Positions 6,349 to 15,133 of a stretch of 34,830 bases of DNA are shown here, in pieces (the first letter of the stretch is position 1; each line of letters starts with the position of its first letter). The notes under the pieces were generated by a model that worked only from the letters and a program-made list of their open reading frames with translations, searched no databases and was not told where the DNA came from. Source of the stretch: an uncultured Prevotellaceae bacterium (lineage in GTDB: Bacteria > Bacteroidota > Bacteroidia > Bacteroidales > Bacteroidaceae); the NCBI GenBank assembly GCA_900314985.1, contig OMXL01000037.1, positions 1-34,830 of the forward strand, given 5' to 3'. Both the position numbers and the translations under genes were made by a program.

Positions 6349-7461
6349 TTAATGGCGTTGGCGTCGAACACTCATTTTGGCGCTGCCTGATGATGACGAA
6401 CTGCTACTCTTGGCAGGCTTCGACTTGCTAACGCTCGACTTGGTGCGAGCGCTGGCGCTACGCTTGGCCTTCTTGGCTGCTTTGACGTCCTTGGGGGCGT
6501 TGGCTACAGAGTCGAGCGAGTCTTTGCGATGCTTGTCGCCAAAGATGTTCTGCTCGAAAGCCTTCAGTTCCGCCTCGATGCGCTTCTGCTCGGCAGAGAG
6601 CTTGGTGGTGTCGCCATCGCAGAGCTGTGCCAACGTCTTGCCCAGCATGTTGTTGGTCTTATAGATGGTGCCTTCGTAGCGGTTCAGCGTGAAGTAGTCG
6701 TCCATAGACATGGTGGCGGCATTGTTCAGATTGCTGGTCATCACCGTCTGGCGACTGAGGTAGGGCTCCAGGTCAGAATATTTCACCCAGAACAGTGGAT
6801 ATTTTGATGCCTCGCCACCAAAGTCATCCTCGCGGAGCATGACGGGACAGAGGCTGAGCACCTTGCGATGGAATGAGGAATTGGCCTGATCGAAGTAGGC
6901 GCTCTCCTTCAGGTAGTAAAGCTTGACTTCGGCAGATGGGATGTCACTGTTCTCCACACGCAGCTTGCCGTCCTTCTCTTCATAGAAGATATGATAGTTG
7001 TCGAGCACGGTCTTCATCTTCACACGGGCAGAGTCGGAGAACGACTCATTGCCGTCGAGGCGATACTCATAGACGGGGATGTAGTTGTTGAGTGCCAGTT
7101 TAAAAATATAGGTGAACAGGTTGACCTCACGGTCCATAGGCTCTACGGGATAGTAGAGTCCACCATTGGCATCCTTGTTGAGGTCTATCTCGCGGTAGAT
7201 GTCGCGACGCCATACTACATCCTCAGGCATGTCGATAGCTGTGGGGAACATCAGGCGGGCGCGCATCGACATACCCTGACTCTGCTGGGTCTGCTTCTGA
7301 CCTGCTTTCTGGCCAGCACGCTGCTGCGTCTGCTGTTGCTGCTGACGGCGAGCCTTGGGCTGAGCAAACGCTTCGCTAGTGAATAGTGAATAGTGAATAG
7401 TGAATAGTAAAGCTACCACCATCCAGCGATTATTCATTATTCTTTTTATAAACTTTTTCAT
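6349..7461 (-). CDS. gldN: Type IX secretion system protein GldN (PorN)
   Basis: A 370-residue periplasmic T9SS component that works with GldK in the ring at the outer membrane. After the signal peptide and a Gln/Arg-rich stretch the conserved GldN core starts at MRARLMFPTAIDMPEDVVWR and continues with DREVNLFTYIFKLAL and FWVKYSDLEPYLSRQTVMTS. Two things are odd. The signal-peptide core ALLFTIHYSLFTSEAFAQ is encoded by four tandem 7-bp repeats. The last 45 residues are a Lys/Ser/Ala-rich basic tail (KKAKRSASARTKSS... to RRQRH). It is the last gene of the operon after gldM, with a 63-base gap holding further repeats and a hairpin. Confidence 0.93.
   Translation of the reverse strand: MKKFIKRIMNNRWMVVALLFTIHYSLFTSEAFAQPKARRQQQQQTQQRAGQKAGQKQTQQSQGMSMRARLMFPTAIDMPEDVVWRRDIYREIDLNKDANGGLYYPVEPMDREVNLFTYIFKLALNNYIPVYEYRLDGNESFSDSARVKMKTVLDNYHIFYEEKDGKLRVENSDIPSAEVKLYYLKESAYFDQANSSFHRKVLSLCPVMLREDDFGGEASKYPLFWVKYSDLEPYLSRQTVMTSNLNNAATMSMDDYFTLNRYEGTIYKTNNMLGKTLAQLCDGDTTKLSAEQKRIEAELKAFEQNIFGDKHRKDSLDSVANAPKDVKAAKKAKRSASARTKSSVSKSKPAKSSSSSSSGSAKMSVRRQRH
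7378..7408 (-). repeat. Heptanucleotide array inside the gldN signal-peptide region
   Basis: On the plus strand AGTGAAT is repeated four times without error (7378-7405) and followed by AGT. On the coding strand the unit is ATTCACT and encodes most of the hydrophobic core of the GldN signal peptide. Seven is not a multiple of three, so gain or loss of one unit shifts the frame. Confidence 0.92.
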
Positions 7462-7474
7462 AATCTATTCTTAA

Positions 7475-7523
7475 TTTCGTTATTCGTTATTCACTATTCA
7501 CTAGGGCAAAGCCCGCTTTGCCC
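7475..7523. repeat. Heptad array and hairpin between gldM and gldN
   Basis: Read on the plus strand, four consecutive 7-base units run from 7475 to 7502: TTTCGTT, ATTCGTT, ATTCACT, ATTCACT. The last two equal the unit inside gldN. Immediately next, GGGCAAAG (7504-7511) and CTTTGCCC (7516-7523) form an 8-bp hairpin with loop CCCG, adjoining the gldM stop. There is no T-run, so it looks more like an mRNA-processing or stability element between gldM and gldN than a full terminator. Confidence 0.8.
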
Positions 7524-7524
7524 G

Positions 7525-9090
7525 CTACTTCACAATGACTTCCATTGACGCGTTCAGCTTACGAGGTATGCCGTCGGGGCCGATGGCATTGACGCGTGAG
7601 ATGTAGAAGCGGCGGTTGCGGGTCAGCTTGCGGAAGGTCTCCTTCTGGCGTGCTGAGAAGTTGGCGCCATCGCTGACCATCGGCACGGCATTACCCATGT
7701 TGTCGAAGAATACGGTCTCGAACGACTGTACCTTAAAGGCGATGTCGAGGATGCCGTCATCAATGGCAGCACCGATGCCGTCGACACCCATCAGCTGGGC
7801 TTTCGACAAGCCACCGCCCTTATAGCGGATGGGGCTACCCGATTCGTCCTTCATGGCGATATACGGAGTGGGGTCGGGCAGACGGCGCACACGGAAGGTG
7901 AACTGTCCCATCTGCTGGGCACGGCCTGTATTCGTAGAGGTAACGGTAATCGTTACGTTCTGACCCACGGCTGTAGGACGGGCAATATAGCGACCTGGGC
8001 CAACGGGTTGCAGGGTACCGCCAGTCATCGTGGCCTGCACCTTGTTGACGGGTACGCCAGGCACTGATACGCTCAGCGGGTTTGAATAGCCTGCATAGAG
8101 CACATTCATCAGGTCGGCACTGACTGTTGCCGATGGGTCTACTACCGTATATTTCTGTTCGAAGTCGCGCTTGATAATTTCGCCATTACCATTTACCATC
8201 TGGATATGTCCGTTCAGCGTGAAGTCGCCCGTGCGACTGGTAATGGTCTCATAGAGTCCGTTGGGCAGGTTCATCTCCTTGCCACCGATGAATATCTGTG
8301 GTACCTGTGTGGTATCGACAGCAGCCATGACGATGTGTGCGGAGAACTTGTCGCCACGCACGATGGTCTGCGAGTTGGGAATGACGAAGGCATTGAGCGC
8401 ATTCACACGGATATCCTTCACGTCGATGTTGCTCACCAGTGTATGCAGCACCTCACCCTCTGCATAGCGCACGTCGTTCTGTAGCTTAGAGAGCAACGTG
8501 ACAGCAGCAGCGGCAGGCATCGACTCAAACATATACTCTTGCCAGTTCTTGCCCAGCGTCTGCTCGTTCTTGGGGATGTCGGTGGTCAGGTTCGACGCTA
8601 TCATCTGCTTCTGGTGGTAGTCGTTGACCATCGTGAGCATCTTGGCGCGATAGTTGTTGATGGCGTCAAAGAGCTCCTTGCCGCGACCACGGCTGGGGGC
8701 CAGCATCACTTGGTTGGCAGCCTCCAGGTCTTCCTTGTTACGAAGATTGCGTGGGTCGCCATGTTTGCCATCAGCCTCTATGGCGATGGCTACTTTCAGT
8801 TCTTCGGCCAGCTTGTAGAGCTTGTTGCTCATCTCCTTGACCTGCTGCGACTTCTCGTACCATTGCTGAACCTTCTGCGGGTTCTTCTTCATCTGTTCGG
8901 CGAAGTCGTCATATATGGCTTGGTTCTCCTTAGTAGCGTTCATCGTGGTGCGCTTCAGGCTTTCCTCCACAATAGAGAAGCCGTTGAGCACCTCGTTAGA
9001 GACGTTCAATGCCAGCATCGCCATCAGTACGACGTACATCAGGTTAATCATCTTCTGGCGAGGAGATACCGGTCTTTTCTTGATTGCCAT
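7525..9090 (-). CDS. gldM: Type IX secretion system motor protein GldM (PorM)
   Basis: A 521-residue protein of the usual GldM size. A single N-terminal membrane helix (MINLMYVVLMAMLALNVSNE, residues 14-33) anchors it in the inner membrane, and the rest spans the periplasm as helical and Ig-like domains. Recognisable landmarks are the IVEESLKRT segment after the helix, the VLYAGYSNPLSVSVPGVP motif near residue 330 and the C-terminal ISRVNAIGPDGIPRKL. GldM couples the GldL proton-driven motor to the GldK/N ring. It is the fourth gene of the operon, 38 bases after gldL; that gap carries heptad repeats. Confidence 0.95.
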   Translation of the reverse strand: MAIKKRPVSPRQKMINLMYVVLMAMLALNVSNEVLNGFSIVEESLKRTTMNATKENQAIYDDFAEQMKKNPQKVQQWYEKSQQVKEMSNKLYKLAEELKVAIAIEADGKHGDPRNLRNKEDLEAANQVMLAPSRGRGKELFDAINNYRAKMLTMVNDYHQKQMIASNLTTDIPKNEQTLGKNWQEYMFESMPAAAAVTLLSKLQNDVRYAEGEVLHTLVSNIDVKDIRVNALNAFVIPNSQTIVRGDKFSAHIVMAAVDTTQVPQIFIGGKEMNLPNGLYETITSRTGDFTLNGHIQMVNGNGEIIKRDFEQKYTVVDPSATVSADLMNVLYAGYSNPLSVSVPGVPVNKVQATMTGGTLQPVGPGRYIARPTAVGQNVTITVTSTNTGRAQQMGQFTFRVRRLPDPTPYIAMKDESGSPIRYKGGGLSKAQLMGVDGIGAAIDDGILDIAFKVQSFETVFFDNMGNAVPMVSDGANFSARQKETFRKLTRNRRFYISRVNAIGPDGIPRKLNASMEVIVK

Positions 9091-9098
9091 CTATTTAA

Positions 9099-9130
9099 TT
9101 TACTATTTGACGATTTACAATTTACAATTT
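9099..9130. repeat. Degenerate heptad array between gldL and gldM
   Basis: Read on the plus strand in steps of seven: TTTACTA, TTTGACG, ATTTACA, ATTTACA, then ATTT. It fills the gap between the gldL stop and the gldM start. The sequence differs from the gldM-gldN array but the period and number of units are alike. Confidence 0.7.
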
Positions 9131-10025
9131 ATTGAGCTGCGGCACGTACCTGCATGGCCTCAATCATGCGGGCGTAGATCTTGTTCAGCTCTACAATCTG
9201 CTCAGCCATGTGGCGTGTCTGCTCGTTAATCTCGTCGATGGTGCTAATCTGAGCGCTGGCACTCTTCAGCTGCATCTCGTAGACGCGACTGATGCCTGTC
9301 AGCGTGCGGTTCAGGTTCTCCATTTCCTCTGAGTCGCGTGTCAGGCGCTGGCTCTGAGCAGATACCTCGGACAGCATCTCCGTCAGACGGTTCAGCTCGT
9401 CGATATAGTTGGTAGTTGCTTCCTTCAGCTCCTCGCCCATGCCAGGAACCTCAGGCTGCTGTGCACCGACAACTACAGGACCGCCTGCAACGACAGGACC
9501 ACCCTCCCAACGGGCAGCTTCCTCACCATTGCCTACGACACCGCCTACAACGCCACCGCCACCGACGACACCGCCACCGACAATACCACCGCCGATGATG
9601 CCACCACCACCTGCAAAGGAAATGCTACCTCCGGCAGCACCTTCTGCGTGGTCAGCAGTCTCTCCGCTGGCTTCACCGCCAACAACAGCACCACCGCCAC
9701 CACCATTGATGACGATAGTACCTCCGCCAGCGACACCTCCAGCGACACCGTTGGCTTCTTCCAAGTGAATGTCCAAATCCATGCCGTCTGTCGTCTTGTC
9801 GAACGGACGGTCAAAGGCTGAGATAAAGAATACGAAGACCTCGGTACCCATACCCAGGAACAAGAAGAAGTTTGCACCTGGCAGGTGAGTCAGCTTAAAC
9901 AGTGTACCCAGAATAACGATAGAGGCACCCCAGCTATAAGCGTAGTTCAGGAAGGTTTGTCCTGCTACACTGTCCATCCACTTCTGCAAGCGATAGACAA
10001 AATTCAGTTTGCTATATGTTGTCAT
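9129..10025 (-). CDS. gldL: Type IX secretion system motor protein GldL (PorL) with Gly/Val-rich insert
   Basis: A 298-residue inner-membrane protein. Two N-terminal helices (AYSWGASIVILGTLFKLTHL and the segment ending EVFVFFISAFDRPF) form the proton channel of the T9SS motor with GldM. The C-terminal 100 residues are a coiled-coil region (LKEATTNYIDELNRLTEMLS onward). Between them, residues about 93-190 are dominated by glycine and valine (for example GGGIVGGGVVGGGGVVGGVV), a low-complexity segment that is not part of the minimal family core. The start codon overlaps the gldK stop (TAATG), so the two are translationally coupled. Confidence 0.93.
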   Translation of the reverse strand: MTTYSKLNFVYRLQKWMDSVAGQTFLNYAYSWGASIVILGTLFKLTHLPGANFFLFLGMGTEVFVFFISAFDRPFDKTTDGMDLDIHLEEANGVAGGVAGGGTIVINGGGGGAVVGGEASGETADHAEGAAGGSISFAGGGGIIGGGIVGGGVVGGGGVVGGVVGNGEEAARWEGGPVVAGGPVVVGAQQPEVPGMGEELKEATTNYIDELNRLTEMLSEVSAQSQRLTRDSEEMENLNRTLTGISRVYEMQLKSASAQISTIDEINEQTRHMAEQIVELNKIYARMIEAMQVRAAAQ

Positions 10026-11473
10026 TATTTTTTTCCTTTCTTTACTTTAACCTTATCACTGGTAGTATTGGCCAACGAGCGTACACAGCGGAAACCGATA
10101 TATGAACGTGGCTGGTTCTGATACTCATAAGAGCGCCATGCAGAACGGATGTAGCTCTCAGGGTCTTTCCAAGAACCACCGCGCACGCTCTTCTTCTTCA
10201 ATCGGTAGGGATCCTCCTTGGCTGCATTGTAGCGCAGTTGTGGATTGATATCGTTCATGGCCTCCACACCAGCCTCTGTATAGATGGTGCTACACCATTC
10301 GGCTACGTTACCTGCCATATCGTACAGACCATTGCTGTTGCTGCTGTAGATGCCTGTGCGACTGGTTATCAGGTTGCCGTCCTTGGTATAGTTACCATTG
10401 TCGGGCTTGAAGTTAGCATAGAAACAGCCATTACCACTGGCAACGTCCTCATTGTCCCAAGGGAACTCGTTCTGTTCCTTGCCACGTGCAGCATACTCCC
10501 ACTCAGCCTCTGTCGGCAGGCGGTAGCGCTGTACATAGCGGGCTGCAGCACCTAAGCCACGCAGCAGGTATTCCGTGCGCCAAGCGCAGAAGGCATTGGC
10601 CTGTTCCCACGTTACACCCACGACAGGATAGTCGTTGTAGGCAGCATTCGAGAAGTAGTAGCGCATGTAGCTCTCGTTCTCAGCATTGGGGAAGTCGTTG
10701 ACCCAGCAGGTGGTGTCGGGATATATATTAATAATGTATGTGTTCAGGAAGTCCCACGGACCCGTATACTCACGGTTGATGGTCTCACGGACAATCTGAC
10801 CCTCGTCGTTGATATAGGCGGTATCCTTGGAAATCCAGATTTGCTCGTTGGGATTGGGGCGCACATCAGTGTTCAGGATGCGCTCCTCGGGATTGGTGCG
10901 ATACTTGCGCTTGGCAGCCTCCGTATAGTCGTAGATCTCGTAGCGATAGTTCATCTGACGCCAGTCGAGCATCTTCTCGCCAGTAACGGGATTTGTCGTG
11001 TACAGGCTCTCGATGGCACGCTGCTCGTCTTCGTTGGGCTTACGGGGTAGCTGCTTCTTCCAGTTCAGATGAGGCTTCACGGGGTCGCCATTCTTGTCTT
11101 CCTCAATCTTGTACGACTCGTCGCCACCATAGGCAGGGTCAGCCAGACGTTCGCGGAGAATGCTGTCGCGTACGTAGTGCACAAACTGACGATACATCGA
11201 GTTGGTAACCTCGCGCTCGTCCATCCAGAAACCTTCGACAGAGATGTCGCGCACGGGAGTCTGTTTGCCCCAGAGCGTGTCTTTCTTGTCAATACCCATA
11301 CGCAGATGACCACGCTTGATAAGCGTCATACCGTACGGTGCAGGCTCACTGAAGGCGTGACCACCCACACCAGTAACTTCTCCACCTGCTGAAGATGCCA
11401 TCTTACTGCCGAAACAGCCAGATAACAGAATCACCATGGTGGCGCTCAGTGCTATACTAAGTAATTTTTTCAT
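10025..11473 (-). CDS. gldK: Type IX secretion system lipoprotein GldK (PorK)
   Basis: A 482-residue lipoprotein with signal and lipobox MKKLLSIALSATMVILLSGC (Cys20). The body is an FGE-sulfatase-like fold, as in all GldK/PorK proteins: YGMTLIKRGHLRMG near residue 48, VVGVTWEQANAFCAW, RLPTEAEWEYAARG, GLYDMAGNVAEW and the final RSYIGFRCVR. It forms the outer-membrane-associated ring with GldN. It follows porP by 28 bases, a gap filled by a heptad array, and its stop overlaps the gldL start. Confidence 0.95.
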   Translation of the reverse strand: MKKLLSIALSATMVILLSGCFGSKMASSAGGEVTGVGGHAFSEPAPYGMTLIKRGHLRMGIDKKDTLWGKQTPVRDISVEGFWMDEREVTNSMYRQFVHYVRDSILRERLADPAYGGDESYKIEEDKNGDPVKPHLNWKKQLPRKPNEDEQRAIESLYTTNPVTGEKMLDWRQMNYRYEIYDYTEAAKRKYRTNPEERILNTDVRPNPNEQIWISKDTAYINDEGQIVRETINREYTGPWDFLNTYIINIYPDTTCWVNDFPNAENESYMRYYFSNAAYNDYPVVGVTWEQANAFCAWRTEYLLRGLGAAARYVQRYRLPTEAEWEYAARGKEQNEFPWDNEDVASGNGCFYANFKPDNGNYTKDGNLITSRTGIYSSNSNGLYDMAGNVAEWCSTIYTEAGVEAMNDINPQLRYNAAKEDPYRLKKKSVRGGSWKDPESYIRSAWRSYEYQNQPRSYIGFRCVRSLANTTSDKVKVKKGKK

Positions 11474-11475
11474 AT

Positions 11476-11503
11476 CTCAATTCTCAATTTTCAATTCTCA
11501 ATT
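11476..11503. repeat. Heptad array between porP and gldK
   Basis: Read on the plus strand: CTCAATT, CTCAATT, TTCAATT, CTCAATT, four adjacent units with one substitution. The array fills the 28-base gap between porP and gldK and reaches the porP stop codon. Confidence 0.85.
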
Positions 11504-12440
11504 AAAGTATGCGTACGCTCTGATGACGGTTGCGTCCCTTCTTCTGGAAGTTCAGATCCGTCTGGTACCCCACAAACAACTCGTGGCTGCCGTTGCCAAT
11601 CTTCAGTACAGAGGTGTATACCTCGTAGCTGTAGCCGATGGTGATGCCGTGGAAGAAGCCTCCGATGAGCGCTGTCACCGAGTTGGAGGGACTGTAGCCC
11701 ACTCCAGCATACATCATCTTCTGCTCGTGCGTGTACTTCAGGCGCGTCGTCATATTGACACGGTGGCTGGTGCCATCGGTATGCGCCAACACGGAGGGGT
11801 GTATTGATAACAACGGATTACGTAGCTGAATATTGTATCCGGCTGTCAAATAATATGTACTGCTGACATCCAGGATGGAGCGATCGCCCAGTTCGATGGA
11901 GGGCGATGTGGCATGCAAGATGGAGATGCCGGCAAACCACTGACGGTGAGTGTAGTAGAGACCTGCAGACAGGTCGATGGCTACGCCAGATACGTCAGAT
12001 TTCGAGAAGGCAGGGTCGTTGCTATTCTCCAAATCCAGCCCACTGCCTCTGAATTTCTCGCTCAGCACGCCACCCTGTACGCCAATGCTCAGCACGCCAC
12101 CCAGCAGGGGCTGCTTGAAAGCATACTGTGCCAGCAGTCGCTGGTGGGAGAACAAGCCTAACTGGTCGTTGACCAACTGCAAGCCCACACCGTGGTAGTG
12201 GCCCATCATAAAGAATGGCATGTCAGCAGCAAAATGCATGGTCTTGGGCGCATTCTCGAAGCCTGTCAGCGTCATGGCATAGGCACCCGTGACGTTCAGC
12301 TTCGACTGTTTGCCTACTGCCGCAGGGTTAAACGAAGGCTCCATCGCCCAATAGTGAGCGAAGGACGGCTCTTGCTGGGCTCTCACACCTGTGACTACCA
12401 GCAACAGCAAGATAATAATCGTTATTTTCTGCTTAAGCAC
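11502..12440 (-). CDS. PorP/SprF family type IX secretion outer-membrane protein
   Basis: A 312-residue outer-membrane beta-barrel. After a signal peptide (KQKITIIILLLLVVTGVRAQ) comes the family entry QEPSFAHYWAMEPSFNPAAV, then GVGLQLVNDQLGLFSHQRLL and the C-terminal FFHGITIGYSYEVYTS. PorP/SprF proteins sit beside GldK in the T9SS and help anchor or export cargo. The only suitable start is GTG at 12440: the in-frame ATG further up is followed at once by a stop. It is the first gene of the porP-gldKLMN operon. A terminator upstream isolates it from the LruC gene, so it must have its own promoter, but I see no good TAnnTTTG box. Confidence 0.92.
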   Translation of the reverse strand: MLKQKITIIILLLLVVTGVRAQQEPSFAHYWAMEPSFNPAAVGKQSKLNVTGAYAMTLTGFENAPKTMHFAADMPFFMMGHYHGVGLQLVNDQLGLFSHQRLLAQYAFKQPLLGGVLSIGVQGGVLSEKFRGSGLDLENSNDPAFSKSDVSGVAIDLSAGLYYTHRQWFAGISILHATSPSIELGDRSILDVSSTYYLTAGYNIQLRNPLLSIHPSVLAHTDGTSHRVNMTTRLKYTHEQKMMYAGVGYSPSNSVTALIGGFFHGITIGYSYEVYTSVLKIGNGSHELFVGYQTDLNFQKKGRNRHQSVRIL

Positions 12441-12489
12441 GTTGTTAATAACGATATTCCACCTTATTTATTGCATGAGAGGAAATAAA

Positions 12490-12523
12490 AACACCCCTCC
12501 GTTCGTGAGAATGGAGGGGTGTT
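12490..12523 (-). terminator. Terminator of the minus-strand LruC gene
   Basis: An 11-bp perfect stem, AACACCCCTCC pairing with GGAGGGGTGTT around a 12-base loop. On the minus strand it is followed by TTTATTT. It lies 9 bases after the stop at 12532 and separates this gene from porP. Confidence 0.85.
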
Positions 12524-12531
12524 GATGGTAA

Positions 12532-15054
12532 TTATTCAAAGACGAGCCCATCAGTGGGGTAGAGATACCAGTCGGTAGCCTTCTCACTGTTTTCTGCCCA
12601 TTCGGCAAAGGAGTGTCCAGCTGTCTGGTAGGCTCCTGTGAGGACACCACTGGTGCGCTTACCGATAACCTGCCACTCGTTGGGGTACTTGAAGTCGCCA
12701 GGTACCATGATGGCCCATGGCATATTGCTACCGTATGCCTGGGCATAGCCATCAGGCTTGACGGGAGTGATGACCTGTGCAGTCTTGAAACCATTCTGTA
12801 CGGTGTGTACCTCCCAATAGGCACTGCCGTAGGGTTCTACGATAAATACGTCGTAGAGATTCTCAGCGAGCATCTCTCTGGCCTTGTCAGCATCTTTGAA
12901 GACAAGGGTATAGGTCGCTGTAGCGGGATCAACGTAGGCGTTGTTGTGATTGCCCGAACCACGGATGATGGTATTGTAGTACAAACGTTGTACGCTACCA
13001 TCGCTGGCCTTGACGGGGTTGATGGCCCAGTGGGCATCCTTGAAGAGCACAATGACCATGTTGCTGGTATTGTTGGGCGACTGGTTGTCAGGGACGAAGG
13101 TCTCGCCAGTGTCAATATTCTTGTAGTCGCCTAATCCCTGTCCTTCGGGAGATGCGAAGCCCTTGGTGACAGTAGAGCTCTCAAGGTCGCTACTCTTGAC
13201 TTTGAGCAGACGGATGCAGGCACCAACGGTCTTGAGTGCACCTACAGCGTCGAGACTTACCTGAATGGTCAGCGTCTTGTCGTCGAGTGTGGGCGTAACG
13301 GTCAGTACCACGTCGTTGAAGTCGTAGTCACCGGCATCGGGGAACTGGTCTTCAAAGCAATAACGCAGTGATACCGGTGCCTCTGGACGTGACTCGCTGT
13401 CAGGCGTGCCAACATAGGCTGCACCACAACCCTGATCAGAGAGTGTGACATTGGCACCATCGTATGCTGTCAGTGCTGCGGCACCCTTGATGTCAATATA
13501 GGGATATTGTCCTGACCAACCATTACTAAAATGATCGTTGGTAGCTACGTAGAGATTGCCACCATACGTCACTTCATAGCCTTGGTTGGCGGCGCCTGCC
13601 ACAACCTTCTTGGCACGGAATACGGCAAAGTTGCCTGAAGAGGGACCATAGATACCGTAGTCAGCCTTCGTGGCATTCATGGTGGCAGTCTCTGTCACAT
13701 CAAACATGGAACCTTCGCCCATATAGATATAGAATGGACCGCCATTGGCATTACTCCAACCTGTAGAGTAGTTCTTTGCCCAGTTGCCACCGCCATTGAA
13801 GTACTTGGTGACGACACTGGAACCTGCATCCATCTTGAAGTTGCCATTACCAGAGTTGTCGCCGAGGTTGATATTGAAGTCCTCGTTAACAATCATCTTA
13901 CAGTTATTGATGACATCATCGCTACCGGCATTGTAGATGAAGTTGCCAGTCTGGAACTCACCATTGTTTACCCATGCATTGTTGTTGCTATTGACAAAGG
14001 TTGTACCACTGATAGTTGCTTTGTTGTTGTTCTCGAACTTACCACTACCAGCCGTATTCATGTCAGCAGCCGTGATGGTGCCATTATTCACGATGACAGA
14101 CAAGTCATTCTCCACAGAAATCTTGCTGGTAACAGTTACTGTGCCGCCATTCACCAGCACACTGTTGCTGTTGGTAGAGAGCTTGTTGGTTTCAATGGTG
14201 CCATGGTTATAGATGTGGAGACCATTGTTGAGCTTCAGCTCGCCATTGGCTATCAGCTTGGCACCTTCGGCAATGTAAATCTTGGTATTCTGCTGCAGAT
14301 TACCAGAAGCAGTACTATTTAATGTCAATGTGGCGCCGGCAACAAGATACAGCTCGGAGTTACCTGCAAAATAGAAATACCTATTGGTGAAATCGCAGTT
14401 ACCCTTGATATAGAGTGTGCCACCAGAACTCTTTGAACCGTCCCATTGCCCCCAGATATTCAAATCGCCCTGCCATGTCTGATCGATGTAGTTGTTTACA
14501 CTTCCGGCATTCTGGGTTAACTTGTTAATGCCGGAAGGCACGTCAGACAAGAACTTGATGGCGTCAGCATCCTCGGGGAACTGGAAGCTGGGCTGCAGGG
14601 CACGCTTACGAGCCTTTGCGGTATTCGTTGAGATGTCAACCTCAAGCACATTGTCTTTGATAACTGCAGGATAGACAGACATGTAGTTATGTGAGTCGAA
14701 CAGCGTAACATAGGCATAGGCTTGGGCCAACGGATAACTGACATTCATATCCAAGGTGTCGCAGTCGGTGACGCGTCCTTCGCCCAGCAGTTTCAGCGTT
14801 CCCTCGTAACCGATGGGGTTCTGGTCGTAGATTTTTACCTGATAGGTGTCGCCCGTACCAGTGTTGATGGAGATGCTGGTTTTAGCAACACCCATGGTAG
14901 CCCACTGGTGGGTGGGATCTACATTCTCTATGACAAAGGACTTCTTGATAAGATTGTCATAGGTCTCTTGGTCGAATGTGACGTCGTCCTTACATGACGT
15001 TACTCCCAACGACAGCAAGACCAAAGCAATCCAAAAATGATTCTTCATGCGCAT
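12532..15054 (-). CDS. LruC-domain surface lipoprotein, paralogue A
   Basis: An 840-residue lipoprotein with lipobox LGVTSC (Cys21). Residues about 30-160 form a beta-rich domain of the kind found before LruC. Residues about 190-480 are repetitive and Asn/Gly-rich (LNNGLHIYNHGTIETNKLST), suggesting a beta-helix-like passenger. The C-terminal 280 residues are the LruC (DUF4842-containing) domain with the acidic motif FPDAGDYDFNDVVLTVTP, likely calcium-binding. It is close to the protein at 15202-17460: both share FPEDADA-KFLSDVP and WDGSKSSGGTLYIKG. The two are divergent. Function is unknown; cell-surface or matrix adhesion is a guess from the architecture. Start ATG 15054; ATG 15048 is also possible. 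Confidence 0.82.
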   Translation of the reverse strand: MRMKNHFWIALVLLSLGVTSCKDDVTFDQETYDNLIKKSFVIENVDPTHQWATMGVAKTSISINTGTGDTYQVKIYDQNPIGYEGTLKLLGEGRVTDCDTLDMNVSYPLAQAYAYVTLFDSHNYMSVYPAVIKDNVLEVDISTNTAKARKRALQPSFQFPEDADAIKFLSDVPSGINKLTQNAGSVNNYIDQTWQGDLNIWGQWDGSKSSGGTLYIKGNCDFTNRYFYFAGNSELYLVAGATLTLNSTASGNLQQNTKIYIAEGAKLIANGELKLNNGLHIYNHGTIETNKLSTNSNSVLVNGGTVTVTSKISVENDLSVIVNNGTITAADMNTAGSGKFENNNKATISGTTFVNSNNNAWVNNGEFQTGNFIYNAGSDDVINNCKMIVNEDFNINLGDNSGNGNFKMDAGSSVVTKYFNGGGNWAKNYSTGWSNANGGPFYIYMGEGSMFDVTETATMNATKADYGIYGPSSGNFAVFRAKKVVAGAANQGYEVTYGGNLYVATNDHFSNGWSGQYPYIDIKGAAALTAYDGANVTLSDQGCGAAYVGTPDSESRPEAPVSLRYCFEDQFPDAGDYDFNDVVLTVTPTLDDKTLTIQVSLDAVGALKTVGACIRLLKVKSSDLESSTVTKGFASPEGQGLGDYKNIDTGETFVPDNQSPNNTSNMVIVLFKDAHWAINPVKASDGSVQRLYYNTIIRGSGNHNNAYVDPATATYTLVFKDADKAREMLAENLYDVFIVEPYGSAYWEVHTVQNGFKTAQVITPVKPDGYAQAYGSNMPWAIMVPGDFKYPNEWQVIGKRTSGVLTGAYQTAGHSFAEWAENSEKATDWYLYPTDGLVFE

Positions 15055-15085
15055 ACTTTATTCTAATAATATCGATATTCGGGTG

Positions 15086-15093
15086 CAAAGATA
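15086..15093 (-). promoter_or_regulatory. -7 box for LruC paralogue A
   Basis: The minus strand reads TATCTTTG followed by CACCC. The predicted start near 15079 gives a leader of about 25 bases. Confidence 0.6.
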
Positions 15094-15133
15094 AGCAAAA
15101 AAATCCTAACTGGAGCATTTTTATCGCAAAATA

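Noticed and set aside
8539-9135. 198-codon open frame on the plus strand opposite gldM
   Set aside because: It lies entirely within the well-supported gldM gene, with composition typical of an antisense shadow and no promoter box.
9409-9768. Proline/threonine-rich open frame on the plus strand opposite gldL
   Set aside because: It is the antisense reading of the Gly/Val-rich GldL insert (GGN codons read as NCC); no promoter, no family resemblance, and gldL itself is certain.
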